Shown here: piece after piece, positions 1 through 6,927 of the stretch
Position numbering within the stretch: position 1 is the first letter of the stretch
Layout: every line of letters begins with the position of its first letter
From: Roseburia sp. CAG:303
Lineage (GTDB): Bacteria > Bacillota > Clostridia > Lachnospirales > Lachnospiraceae
DNA: 8,525 bases
Direction of reading: 5' to 3'
Assembly: GCA_000437755.1 (NCBI GenBank)
Contig: FR900131.1
Span: 23,891-32,415 of the forward strand
Position numbers and translations under genes: made by a program
The notes under the pieces: model-generated
The model's input: only the letters and a program-made list of their open reading frames with translations
What the model was told of the DNA's origin: nothing
Databases searched by the model: none

Positions 1-615
1 ACACGAAAAGGGGGTGCAGATACACTTCCTGTTATTACTATTCTGCTGATTGCTGTAAATGTAATCGTTTTTCTTTTTACTTCATTTCATGGAGGCGAAG
101 ATAATACCCACTATCTTTTGCAGCATGGAGCAGCATACTGGAAATATATTTATGAAGATCATGAATACTACCGTTTGTTAACCTGTATGTTTTTACATTT
201 TGACGGAGAGCACCTGCTTAATAATATGATTACACTTGCCGTTATCGGAGCAACGATAGAAAATGTGCTTGGACATTTCCGTTTTTTATCAATCTACCTG
301 TTAAGCGGCCTTGGTGCAAGTTTCATTTCTTCGTTGTATAACATGAATAATAATCCAGCAAATACGATTACCGTTTCTGCTGGTGCTTCCGGTGCTATCT
401 TTGGAATACTCGGCGCCCTTATTATCATTACACTGTTAAGTAATAAACTGAAAGCAACAATCAAACCACAAAATATTTTTGTGATTGCCGTACTCTCTGT
501 TCTCAACGGATATATGAATAGCTCCATTGACAATATGGCACATATCGGAGGACTGCTGTTTGGAATTATTTTAACATTTACTTCTTGCTTATATAGAAAA
601 AATATACTAAAATAA
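1..615 (+). CDS. Rhomboid family intramembrane serine protease, 5' end outside window
   Basis: This is a membrane-embedded serine protease that cuts transmembrane substrates within or near the bilayer. The frame is open from base 1 to the TAA at 613-615 (204 residues visible), so the start lies upstream of the window. Several hydrophobic segments are visible, the first near residues 9-28. Family landmarks are present. The HLLNN stretch gives the oxyanion-pocket His (codon 211-213) and Asn four residues later (223-225). The nucleophile Ser sits in GASGAIFG (codon 388-390). The catalytic His sits in NMAHIGG (codon 541-543). The Ser/His dyad is therefore intact and the enzyme should be active. 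The protein ends soon after the His helix with a short basic tail (YRKNILK). It lies 31 bp before the flavodoxin/SCP2 gene and is probably co-transcribed with it. The substrate cannot be told from sequence. Confidence 0.93.
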   Translation, partial: TRKGGADTLPVITILLIAVNVIVFLFTSFHGGEDNTHYLLQHGAAYWKYIYEDHEYYRLLTCMFLHFDGEHLLNNMITLAVIGATIENVLGHFRFLSIYLLSGLGASFISSLYNMNNNPANTITVSAGASGAIFGILGALIIITLLSNKLKATIKPQNIFVIAVLSVLNGYMNSSIDNMAHIGGLLFGIILTFTSCLYRKNILK

Positions 616-646
616 GGAAAATAAGAAAACAAGAAAGGCTTATGAT

Positions 647-1633
647 ATGAATATAAACATTTATTATGGCGGACGCGGAATTATTGAGGATCCAACGTTA
701 TATGTTTTAAAGCTTATTGAAAATGTCCTGGATGAATTGCATGTCAAATTCACCCGTTACAATTTATATGAATTAAAAAACACAATCACGACTCTTCCCC
801 AGACTTTAAAAGAAGCCGATGGTGTGATTTTTGCCGCCAGTATTGAATGGATGGGAATCGGCGGTTATCTTCAGCAGTTTTTAGATTCCTGCTGGCTTTA
901 TGGAGATAAATCAAAAATCAGTACTTTATATATGTTCCCCGTGGTAATTTCTACAACATATGGAGAAAAAGATGCAAACCTGATGCTGACCAATGCATGG
1001 GAACTTCTCGGCGGTAAGATCTGTGATGGTATCTGTGCCTATGTAGAAGACTCTATTGATTTTGAAGGTGATTCTGCTTATGGAACTTTAATTGAAAAGA
1101 AAACAGAAAATTTATACCGCACCATTTCAAAAAAACTGATTTCATTTCCTTCCAGTAGTTCTTCTATCCGTCAGAATTATATTAATAATGGTCTGGAACT
1201 CACTCCGCAGGAAGGCGAACAGCTTTCCAAATATGTTTCTGATGATATTTATGTAAAGAAGCAAAAAGAAGATATTGAAGAACTGGCAAGTTTTTTCAAA
1301 GATATTATGAAAAAGCAGAGTTCTTCCGAAGATCCATTAATCAGTGCTTTTAAAGCTGCATACAATGCCCAACCCGGATTTACCTGTACCTATGCTTTTA
1401 CAATAGATGAAAAAAGCGAACCTTTGGTCGTTGATGTAAACGGCATGAAATTATCTGTATCTTATGACAAAACAGTGGATGCAGATATCAGCTTACGATT
1501 GTCTTCAGAGGCAATGCGGAACATTACCAGCGGCCGGTCTACTTTCCAAAAGGCATTTATGACAGGTGAGATGACTTCCAAAGGTAATTTTAATACTTTG
1601 CGTATGCTGGATCAGTTATTTAACTTTACCTGA
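647..1633 (+). CDS. Flavodoxin-like / SCP2 sterol-carrier two-domain protein
   Basis: This 328-residue protein is probably a cytosolic redox or lipid-handling protein of unknown substrate. Residues 1 to about 165 look like a flavodoxin/NADPH-dependent FMN reductase fold: an initial beta strand MNINIYYGG followed by a glycine turn, then EADGVIFAASIEWMGIGGYLQQFLD (57-80), typical of the second flavin-binding loop, and VVISTTYGEKDANLML (99-114). Residues about 165-215 form a Ser-rich, then charged linker. Residues about 220-328 match an SCP2 lipid-binding domain, with strand pattern VVDVNGMKLSVSYDK and the C-terminal signature AFMTGEMTSKGNF followed by a hydrophobic helix. ATG 647 is preceded by AGAAAGG at 632-638. 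An ATG at 642 reads into a stop after two codons and is not the start. Flavin binding is inferred from fold similarity; the exact reaction is unknown. Confidence 0.82.
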   Translation: MNINIYYGGRGIIEDPTLYVLKLIENVLDELHVKFTRYNLYELKNTITTLPQTLKEADGVIFAASIEWMGIGGYLQQFLDSCWLYGDKSKISTLYMFPVVISTTYGEKDANLMLTNAWELLGGKICDGICAYVEDSIDFEGDSAYGTLIEKKTENLYRTISKKLISFPSSSSSIRQNYINNGLELTPQEGEQLSKYVSDDIYVKKQKEDIEELASFFKDIMKKQSSSEDPLISAFKAAYNAQPGFTCTYAFTIDEKSEPLVVDVNGMKLSVSYDKTVDADISLRLSSEAMRNITSGRSTFQKAFMTGEMTSKGNFNTLRMLDQLFNFT

Positions 1634-1667
1634 TACAAAATATTATTATGAAAAGAGGTAATTACAA

Positions 1668-2084
1668 ATGAAAGATGAAAATTGCATTTTTTGCAAAATC
1701 GGAAGTGGAGACATTCCTTCCTACAAATTATATGAAGATGAGGATTTTAAAGTATTTTTAGATTTATCCCCTACTTCTTACGGGCATGCTTTAATTATTC
1801 CAAAGGAACATTACAAAAATTTATTTGAACTTGATGACACAATTGCTTCTAAAGCACTTGTTCTTGCAAAAAAAGTTGGTGCTGCGATGATGAATACTTT
1901 GCACTGCGATGGTCTGAATGTGCTTCAGAATAATGGAGAAGCTGCCGGTCAGACAATGTTCCATTTCCACATTCATCTGATTCCACGTTATAAAGAAGAT
2001 GATACCAAAATTATTTTTGCAGAAAATTCTTTAACGGAAGATGATGCAAAAAAAATTATTGATTTGATTACAAAAGATTTATAA
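1668..2084 (+). CDS. HIT (histidine triad) family nucleotide-binding hydrolase, Hint-like
   Basis: This 138-residue cytosolic enzyme belongs to the histidine-triad superfamily, which hydrolyses nucleoside phosphoramidates, AMP-lysine or dinucleoside polyphosphates. The triad is H99-F-H101-I-H103-L-I in HFHIHLIPR; the middle His, H101, would be the nucleophile. N-terminal C6-x-x-C9 together with H48 and H99 could form the structural zinc site known in many bacterial HIT proteins. The segment SYGHALIIPKEHYKN (37-51) and GLNVLQNNGEAAGQTMFHFH (82-101) are standard family blocks. Length is normal for the family. ATG 1668 follows an AGAGG ribosome binding site at 1654-1658. The gene lies 34 bp after the flavodoxin/SCP2 gene, so it is likely in the same operon. 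The physiological substrate cannot be assigned. Confidence 0.95.
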   Translation: MKDENCIFCKIGSGDIPSYKLYEDEDFKVFLDLSPTSYGHALIIPKEHYKNLFELDDTIASKALVLAKKVGAAMMNTLHCDGLNVLQNNGEAAGQTMFHFHIHLIPRYKEDDTKIIFAENSLTEDDAKKIIDLITKDL

Positions 2085-2107
2085 ACAAACCATTTTTCAC
2101 ATATAAT
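2078..2107 (+). promoter_or_regulatory. Possible promoter for murG
   Basis: A perfect TATAAT lies at 2102-2107, with a weak -35 TTTATA at 2078-2083 and an 18-bp spacer. The -35 would overlap the last codon of the HIT gene. A start near 2114 would put both TTAGTNACTAA palindromes (2121-2158) in the first 45 nt of the transcript, upstream of the murG ribosome binding site. This is seen in sequence only; the region is AT-rich and chance matches are common. Confidence 0.35.
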
Positions 2108-2119
2108 TATTTTAAGTAT

Positions 2120-2159
2120 TTTAGTCACTAATAATTTTATCAAGATTTTAGTGACTAAA
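2120..2159. repeat. Pair of TTAGTNACTAA palindromes forming a 12-bp perfect inverted repeat
   Basis: TTTAGTCACTAA at 2120-2131 and TTAGTGACTAAA at 2148-2159 are exact reverse complements separated by 16 nt. Each arm is itself an 11-bp dyad (TTAGT-N-ACTAA), so the pair is both an inverted and a near-direct repeat with centres 27 bp apart. That is the usual geometry of tandem operator sites for a dimeric repressor. The pair could instead fold as an RNA stem in the murG leader. It is a poor intrinsic terminator because only TTT follows the stem before a mixed sequence. The cognate regulator is not identifiable here. Confidence 0.6.
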
Positions 2160-2185
2160 TTTACGTTGAAGAAAGGATTTCATTT

Positions 2186-3253
2186 ATGAAAAAGATTTTA
2201 TTAACCGGCGGCGGCACTGCCGGTCATGTCACTCCTAACATCGCACTCTTACCATCATTAAAAAAAGCCGGATATGAAATAAAATATATGGGGTCTTATG
2301 ACGGAATCGAAAAGAAGCTGATTGAAGAATTAGGAATCGATTATATCGGTATATCCTCCGGCAAGCTCAGGAGATATATGTCTGCCAAAAACTTTACCGA
2401 CCCTTTTCGTGTCATAAAAGGATTTTTTGAAGCAAAGAAATTTATAAAAAATTACAAGCCTGATGTTGTATTTTCCAAAGGTGGATTTGTCAGTGTCCCA
2501 GTTGTCCTGGCTGCCGACAGATATAAAGTACCTGTAATTATTCATGAGTCCGATATGACTCCAGGACTTGCCAATAAGATTGCACTTCCACATGCCTATA
2601 AAATATGTCATAATTTTCCGGAAACCGCTCAATATCTTCCTTCCGGAAAAGCAGTCCTTACAGGTTCTCCTATCCGTTCTGAACTATTAACCGGTAATAA
2701 AGAGGCTGCTTATTCCATGTGCGGATTTACAAAAGGCAAACCGGTTATCATGGTGATCGGAGGAAGTCTTGGTGCTGCAGCTGTAAATAAAATTGTCCGT
2801 GAATCTCTGGATACACTTTTAGAGCATTATCAAATTGTACATTTATGTGGAAAAGGAAAATTAGACGAATCATTGAATGGCAAAAAGGGATATATCCAGT
2901 TTGAATATATTAAAGAGGAATTAAAAGATTTATTTGCCATGTCCGATTTGATTATATCGCGTGCTGGAGCAAATGCTATCTGTGAAATTCTTGCATTAAA
3001 GAAGCCAAATATTTTAATTCCTCTTCCGGCAAAAGCCAGCCGTGGAGATCAGTTATTAAATGCCAATTCATTCAAAAAGCAGGGATTCAGTGAGGTTCTT
3101 GATGAAGAGAATTTATCCTCTCAACACTTTATTGATACGGTTAATAAAGTGTACAAAAGCCGTGATTCTTACATACACACAATGGAGTCCTCCCCGTCCA
3201 AAGATTCTATCAAAACAATTATGGATTTAATTAATACTGCTGCTAATTTATAG
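2186..3253 (+). CDS. murG: UDP-GlcNAc:undecaprenyl-PP-MurNAc-pentapeptide GlcNAc transferase (MurG)
   Basis: This is a family GT28 glycosyltransferase of 355 residues with a GT-B fold. It adds GlcNAc to lipid I to make lipid II on the cytoplasmic face of the membrane, the last cytosolic step of peptidoglycan precursor synthesis. The N-terminal glycine loop GGGTAGHVTPN (8-18) carries H14, equivalent to the conserved loop His. A second loop GGFVSVPVVLAA (99-110) and the HESDMTPGLANK block (120-131) follow. The third glycine loop GGSLGAAAVN is at 192-201. The UDP-GlcNAc site is SRAGANAICEILA (258-270), with E267 as the likely ribose-binding residue, and Q289/N292 in the following loop. ATG 2186 follows AGAAAGGA at 2170-2177. 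It lies outside a visible dcw cluster, so it may be a relocated or second MurG copy. The T-A-G-H loop replaces the more common T-G-G-H, a variant also found in other Firmicutes-type sequences. Confidence 0.9.
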   Translation: MKKILLTGGGTAGHVTPNIALLPSLKKAGYEIKYMGSYDGIEKKLIEELGIDYIGISSGKLRRYMSAKNFTDPFRVIKGFFEAKKFIKNYKPDVVFSKGGFVSVPVVLAADRYKVPVIIHESDMTPGLANKIALPHAYKICHNFPETAQYLPSGKAVLTGSPIRSELLTGNKEAAYSMCGFTKGKPVIMVIGGSLGAAAVNKIVRESLDTLLEHYQIVHLCGKGKLDESLNGKKGYIQFEYIKEELKDLFAMSDLIISRAGANAICEILALKKPNILIPLPAKASRGDQLLNANSFKKQGFSEVLDEENLSSQHFIDTVNKVYKSRDSYIHTMESSPSKDSIKTIMDLINTAANL

Positions 3254-3267
3254 TTTTATTTAAGAAT

Positions 3268-3333
3268 AAAATACCGACTTCCTATATTGACTCTGTCATA
3301 GAGTTAATATAGGAAGTCGGTATTTTTATTTTT
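3268..3333. terminator. Bidirectional terminator: 27-bp hairpin between murG and the DUF4446 gene
   Basis: The arms 3268-3294 and 3300-3326 pair over 27 positions with one G-U wobble and a 5-nt GTCAT loop. On the + strand the stem runs into a T-rich tract (3323-3333), ending murG 15 bp after its stop. On the - strand the other side reads TATTTTATTCTT, a weaker U tract, so it can also end the parA-parB-DUF4446 transcript. The stem is much longer than a typical intrinsic terminator (about 7-12 bp). Confidence 0.88.
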
Positions 3334-3350
3334 CTTATATCTGTTTTATT

Positions 3351-3872
3351 CTATTCTTCTTCCATCATATCCATTGCCTGGTTTAATGCTTTCTGTTCTT
3401 CTGCCCCTAACGGAATATAAGATTTTCCATCGATAATTTCTTTTATATATGTATAACATCCTTCCCTGCTATGCATAGAATTAATCACAAACCCGGTATT
3501 GTTTCCATCCAGCATCGCCAGTGCAAAACTTAATTTTCCACCCATTTCATTAAATGCATCATATTTTACAACACCTGATTTTTGTACGGTATCTTTCATA
3601 TTATCGAACAAAGTCTTAATATCATTTACATTCTTTTCTGTATCTTCCAACATTTTATCCATATCGTCGAAACGTTTCATAATTAACTCTTCCATGGATT
3701 CCATATCTTTTCCACGCATAAATTTCTCATATTTTTCAGTCAGCTTTTTTATTTTTCCATTCTGTAAAATAATGAGTATCAATAATATTATGCAGACCAA
3801 TAATAATACTAATACAAATATCATTGGATCGATATTCTGCATCCCCAGTGCATTTAAAATTTTACTATTCAT
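3351..3872 (-). CDS. DUF4446 family single-pass membrane protein
   Basis: This 173-residue protein has no established function. It has an N-terminal membrane segment at about residues 17-37 (a Leu/Ile/Val run after NIDPM), then a charged coiled-coil-like region (about 40-95), then the conserved DUF4446 block: KYDAFNEMGGKLSFALAMLD (103-122) and GFVINSMHSREGCYTYIKE (127-145). The tail is acidic (MMEEE). Most of the protein probably lies in the cytoplasm. The start ATG at 3872 follows an AGAGGT ribosome binding site. It begins 29 bp after the parB stop and is probably the third gene of the parA-parB operon; such proteins are commonly found next to parB in Firmicutes. A role linking ParB or the origin to the membrane is speculation from position and topology only. 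Confidence 0.85.
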   Translation of the reverse strand: MNSKILNALGMQNIDPMIFVLVLLLVCIILLILIILQNGKIKKLTEKYEKFMRGKDMESMEELIMKRFDDMDKMLEDTEKNVNDIKTLFDNMKDTVQKSGVVKYDAFNEMGGKLSFALAMLDGNNTGFVINSMHSREGCYTYIKEIIDGKSYIPLGAEEQKALNQAMDMMEEE

Positions 3873-3901
3873 TTTTTATTACCTCTGTTTCACTATCATT
3901 A

Positions 3902-4795
3902 TTAACTATTTTTTGTTTTTTTCATTAAATCAATAATTCTTTCCAGATCTTCCGTAGAATAATATTCAATTTCTATTTTTCCTTTATCCTGACTTTTTCT
4001 CTTAATAGAAACATTAGTTCCTATAATTTCTTTAAATTCGTTTTCTATTTTTTCATATACGAAATTATCACTATATTCTTCTTTCTGTTTCTTTTCCTTT
4101 GGATTATTAAGTGCTTTTACGATTTGCTCTGTTTCTCTCACACTTAATTTCTCATCAAATATACGGTTAGCGAGCTCTTCCTGCATTTTTTTATCATTCA
4201 ATGCCAACAATGCCCTTCCGTGTCCGCTGCTGATCATTTCATCTACAATCATATCCTGCACCTTTTCGGATAATTTTAAAAGCCTCATGGAATTGGTAAT
4301 TGCAACCCTGCTCTTACTTACTTTTTCAGCAATTTCATCCTGTTTCAGTTTATAATCATTGATTAACTTTTTATATGCCTGTGCTTCTTCTATCGGATTC
4401 AGATCTTCTCTCTGCAGATTTTCAATCAATGCAATTTCCATCATCTCTTCATCCGTATAATCCCTGATGATGACAGGAACTTCTTTTAATCCTGCTTTTT
4501 TAGCAGCTCTCCATCGTCTTTCACCTGCAATAATTTCATAATATCCATCTCTCTTCTGAACAACTAACGGCTGTATGAGTCCAAATTGTTTTATACTGTC
4601 AGCCAGTTCTTCTAATGCATCTTCATTGAAGTTCTTTCTCGGCTGTCCCTTATTAGGTTCAATTTCTGTAATCCGTAATACCGTATCCGTTTTTTTTTCG
4701 ACAACCTTTTCAACTACTGCCTTTTCTTTTTCCGTATTATTGTGAACCGGTATTAAAGAATCCAGTCCTTTGCCCAATCCTGTCTTTTTTGCCAT
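3902..4795 (-). CDS. parB: Chromosome-partitioning protein ParB (Spo0J-type CTPase)
   Basis: This 297-residue ParB loads on parS, binds CTP, closes into a sliding clamp and spreads along the origin region, recruiting SMC/condensin. The N-terminal peptide KKTGLGKGLDSLIP (3-16) is the ParA-stimulating segment. The CTP-binding ParB/Srx domain spans about 38-130, with GLIQPLVV (72-79), the GERRWRAA motif (91-98) and ENLQREDLNP (125-134). The helix-turn-helix that reads parS is about 150-175 (KSRVAITNSMRLLKL), followed by GHGRALLAL (191-199). Residues about 232-297 form the C-terminal dimerisation domain. All key motifs are intact and the length is standard. Its ribosome binding site, AGGAGAA, overlaps the parA stop codon and the two genes are 12 bp apart, so translation is probably coupled. 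Two cognate parS sites lie in this window. Confidence 0.97.
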   Translation of the reverse strand: MAKKTGLGKGLDSLIPVHNNTEKEKAVVEKVVEKKTDTVLRITEIEPNKGQPRKNFNEDALEELADSIKQFGLIQPLVVQKRDGYYEIIAGERRWRAAKKAGLKEVPVIIRDYTDEEMMEIALIENLQREDLNPIEEAQAYKKLINDYKLKQDEIAEKVSKSRVAITNSMRLLKLSEKVQDMIVDEMISSGHGRALLALNDKKMQEELANRIFDEKLSVRETEQIVKALNNPKEKKQKEEYSDNFVYEKIENEFKEIIGTNVSIKRKSQDKGKIEIEYYSTEDLERIIDLMKKTKNS

Positions 4796-4807
4796 AGTTT
4801 ATTCTCC

Positions 4808-5572
4808 TTACTTTTTCCGCTTGATAACTTCCTGTGCAAGCATTCTGTAGCTTTCCGCCCCTGTAGATCTGGAATCATACAGATTAATTGGCATCCCATG
4901 ACTTGGTGCTTCTGCCAGACGGATATTTCTCGGAATTATTGTTTTATATATTTTCTGTTGCAAATTACCCTTTACATTTTCCACAACCTGTAAGGAAAGA
5001 TTGGTTCTTGCATCATACATAGTAAATACAATTCCTTCTATTTCAAGATCCGGATTTAATCTGTTTTTTACCAAATCAATCGTATACATCAACTGTGATA
5101 ATCCTTCCAGTGCATAATATTCGCACTGTATTGGTACTAAAACAGTATTTGCGGCCGACATTGCATTGACCGTTAATATATTGAGTGATGGAGGACAGTC
5201 GATGATAATAAAATCATAGTCTTTAACCACTTTCCCCAGTTCTCTCTTTAATATATATTCTCTGTCCTCAATATCCAGTAAATCGATTTCAGCTCCTGCT
5301 AAATCTACATTTGAAGGAATAACATCCAATCCTTTGATTTCTGTATGAACAATCGTCTGTTCTATTGTGCTTTGCCCGATCATTAATGTATATGTACTAT
5401 ATTCAATTTCATTCTTATCTACACCTACACCGCTTGTTCCATTACCCTGAGGGTCTGTATCTACCAACAGAACTTTTTTCTTTGCTTCTGCAAGACATGA
5501 TGACAAATTAATTGATGTTGTAGTCTTACCTACACCACCCTTCTGATTTGCCACCGCTATAATTCTTCCCAT
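4808..5572 (-). CDS. parA: Chromosome-partitioning ATPase ParA (Soj)
   Basis: This 254-residue deviant Walker ATPase dimerises on ATP binding, coats the nucleoid non-specifically and works with ParB on parS to separate replicated origins. In Bacillus the homologue Soj also regulates DnaA. The deviant Walker A is K11-GGVGKTT (11-18) with signature Lys K11 and catalytic-loop K16. Walker A' is LLVDTDPQGN (35-44) with D38 and D40. Walker B is FIIIDCPPS (121-129) with D125. The C-terminal block AEAPSHGMPINLYD is also typical. No N-terminal HTH extension is present, as expected for a chromosomal ParA. ATG 5572 follows AGAAGGA (5580-5586). A perfect parS lies 33 bp upstream of the start, inside the predicted leader. 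Confidence 0.97.
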   Translation of the reverse strand: MGRIIAVANQKGGVGKTTTSINLSSCLAEAKKKVLLVDTDPQGNGTSGVGVDKNEIEYSTYTLMIGQSTIEQTIVHTEIKGLDVIPSNVDLAGAEIDLLDIEDREYILKRELGKVVKDYDFIIIDCPPSLNILTVNAMSAANTVLVPIQCEYYALEGLSQLMYTIDLVKNRLNPDLEIEGIVFTMYDARTNLSLQVVENVKGNLQQKIYKTIIPRNIRLAEAPSHGMPINLYDSRSTGAESYRMLAQEVIKRKK

Positions 5573-5601
5573 GCTGTTTTCCTTCTTTCCTGTTTAATCC
5601 A

Positions 5602-5625
5602 AAAATGTTTCACGTGAAACATTTT
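5602..5625. promoter_or_regulatory. parS site 1 (ParB-binding), upstream of parA
   Basis: The 16-bp core TGTTTCACGTGAAACA (5606-5621) matches the Firmicutes parS consensus exactly. Four A:T pairs on each side extend the perfect palindrome to 24 bp. A half-site TGTTTCAT follows at 5627-5634. The site sits between the putative parA promoter and the parA start codon, so ParB bound here could repress its own operon. This is an exact consensus match; ParB binding is established for this sequence in Bacillus. Confidence 0.97.
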
Positions 5626-5686
5626 CTGTTTCATCACTTTTTCATTACCTCTTTTTGTAAAAATGTATTGTTTTATTGTATATTTC

Positions 5687-5715
5687 ATTGTAGCACATGT
5701 GGTGTAAAAAGTATA
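5687..5715 (-). promoter_or_regulatory. Putative extended -10 promoter for parA-parB-DUF4446
   Basis: On the - strand, TGCTACAAT is an extended -10 (TGN plus TACAAT, -10 hexamer 5687-5692). At 17 bp the -35 position (5710-5715, TATACT) is weak, which an extended -10 can offset. Transcription would start near 5680, leaving a leader of about 108 nt that contains parS site 1. No terminator was seen between the LuxR-type gene and parA, so readthrough from upstream is also possible. Confidence 0.4.
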
Positions 5716-5764
5716 TATTCCTTTTAAACTATTTCAGTTTTCTTTTTATAATTTTGCTTTATTA

Positions 5765-6352
5765 TTATACCTGGTATAACTTATTCTTTATTGCATACAC
5801 TGCTGCCTGTGTTCTGTCGTATACATCCAGTTTTTTAAACATATTTGAGATATGGTTTTTCACGGTACGTTCCGTAATATTTAACTCATCTGCTATTTCC
5901 TTATTTAATTTTCCCTGTGCGATCAACATAAGAATTTCCTGTTCCCGGTTTGTCAGTAAAATTTCCGGCTGAGCATTAATATTTACTTTCGTTTTATCTG
6001 GATATAAAACATTTTTTATTCCCTCAAAAAGTTCTTCTGTGTTTTTTATGATTTTATACCCACTTTCGTTATCAGGATAATTAAATTCATTTATCAGTAA
6101 AATATTATTTGCATTCCATTTTTTCTTCAGTTTTGTATACAGTACTTCCAGTTCTTTTTGTTTGCAGCAGTCGAATATAAGAATCGTATCTGTTTTATTC
6201 TCTATTTGTTCTAATTGGATTATATCCGAGTATACTGAGAATGATATTTCCTTTTTGATATTAAATTCATTCAAAATAAAATACTCTTTTATTTCTTTCA
6301 CGAGCAAGTCTGCAAACATTGTCTTTTGTGAATACACAATAATAGTATACAT
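5765..6352 (-). CDS. LuxR/GerE-type transcription regulator with degenerate receiver (DegU-like)
   Basis: This 195-residue DNA-binding protein is built like a NarL/DegU response regulator. The HTH at about 132-190 is clear: LTNREQEILMLIAQGKLNKEIADELN, then ITERTVKNHISNMFKKLDVYDR. The N-terminal 120 residues resemble a receiver, starting MYTIIVYSQK, but the acidic pair of beta1 is replaced by Tyr-Ser-Gln (7-9) and the switch Thr of beta4 by N88. D61 (LIFDCC) and K103 (GYKIIKN) align with the phospho-Asp and conserved Lys positions. Normal Mg-dependent phosphorylation is therefore unlikely. The start is taken as ATG 6352, which overlaps the previous gene's TAA (TAATG) and follows GGGTGA. A TTG at 6364 would give a 199-residue form but lies too close to that same ribosome binding site. 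Target genes are unknown. Confidence 0.83.
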   Translation of the reverse strand: MYTIIVYSQKTMFADLLVKEIKEYFILNEFNIKKEISFSVYSDIIQLEQIENKTDTILIFDCCKQKELEVLYTKLKKKWNANNILLINEFNYPDNESGYKIIKNTEELFEGIKNVLYPDKTKVNINAQPEILLTNREQEILMLIAQGKLNKEIADELNITERTVKNHISNMFKKLDVYDRTQAAVYAIKNKLYQV

Positions 6353-6927
6353 TAATTCACCCAATCCTTCATTTGTTCAATTACTGTTTCCAGTTCCAGC
6401 TTACTTCTATTTGCATCTATCAGCACAAACGCATTGCAGTTTTCGCATTTATAAATTATATTTTTTAACTGTTTTATATCGATTTTAACAAATTCACCTT
6501 TCTCATCTTCTTTTGAAATATTGATACAGTCGATTTCCTTTTTGATATTTTGTTCACTGTTTGCTTCTTCTTTTATTTCGACTGATTTCTTTTTTACACT
6601 TTCCAACTCGTCCATACACTTATGGATTGTATTAACTTCATCTGTATATTGATTCCATATGATTTCTTTTTTTTCAATCTGTTTATTAATATGGTTCAAA
6701 TGTTTTTCAAATTCATCTATCTGTTCTTTTGCAAATTCATTTTTTGCAGACTTAGGAGAAAATATTTCATATGCTACATCTATTTTTGCCTTATACTTTT
6801 CTATCTGCTTAAATACTTCTTTCTTTTCTATTTCAAGACTTTTTATATCATCCTGTAATTCAGATAATTTTTTCTTTAATTCATCCAGCTTATTTTTCAA
6901 ATATTTATTTACACTTTCCGTATTCAT
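6352..6927 (-). CDS. Coiled-coil protein with C-terminal CxxC, possibly DegS-sensor-like, no kinase domain
   Basis: This 191-residue soluble, highly charged protein has two likely coiled-coil stretches, about 6-50 and 64-115. They are separated by AYEIFSPKSAKNEFAKEQI, which recalls the break in the DegS sensor domain (a conserved 'F...S...I..A' segment between two helices). That similarity is from memory of the family and is weak. The C-terminal domain (about 130-191) holds C151-E-N-C154 followed by AFVLID, a possible zinc or thiol site with only one visible CxxC. No histidine-kinase or ATPase motif and no membrane segment are present. ATG 6927 has an excellent AAGGAGG (6933-6939) five bases upstream; a TTG at 6948 lies before that site and was rejected. 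The stop overlaps the next start (TAATG), so it is translationally coupled to the LuxR-type regulator and may act on it as a partner. Confidence 0.75.
   Translation of the reverse strand: MNTESVNKYLKNKLDELKKKLSELQDDIKSLEIEKKEVFKQIEKYKAKIDVAYEIFSPKSAKNEFAKEQIDEFEKHLNHINKQIEKKEIIWNQYTDEVNTIHKCMDELESVKKKSVEIKEEANSEQNIKKEIDCINISKEDEKGEFVKIDIKQLKNIIYKCENCNAFVLIDANRSKLELETVIEQMKDWVN

Noticed and set aside
118..120. TTG at 118 as the start of the rhomboid gene
   Set aside because: The frame stays open to base 1 with a hydrophobic segment typical of the first rhomboid helix, so the gene is simply cut by the window edge.
294..632. A - strand reading frame of 112 codons opposite the rhomboid gene
   Set aside because: It is a shadow of a gene with intact catalytic motifs, with no family resemblance of its own.
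2120..2165. The TTAGTNACTAA inverted repeat as an intrinsic terminator for the HIT gene
   Set aside because: The loop is 16 nt, the stem is AT-rich and no real T tract follows. Its double palindromic structure fits an operator better.
3499..3936. A + strand reading frame of 145 codons opposite the DUF4446 gene
   Set aside because: It is antisense to a recognisable conserved family, is Phe/Ser-rich as expected of the complement of a Lys/Glu-rich gene, and has no good ribosome binding site.
6350..6364. TTG at 6364 as the start of the LuxR-type regulator
   Set aside because: The ATG at 6352 has GGGTGA just upstream and overlaps the previous stop as TAATG. Using TTG would put the ribosome binding site inside the coding region.
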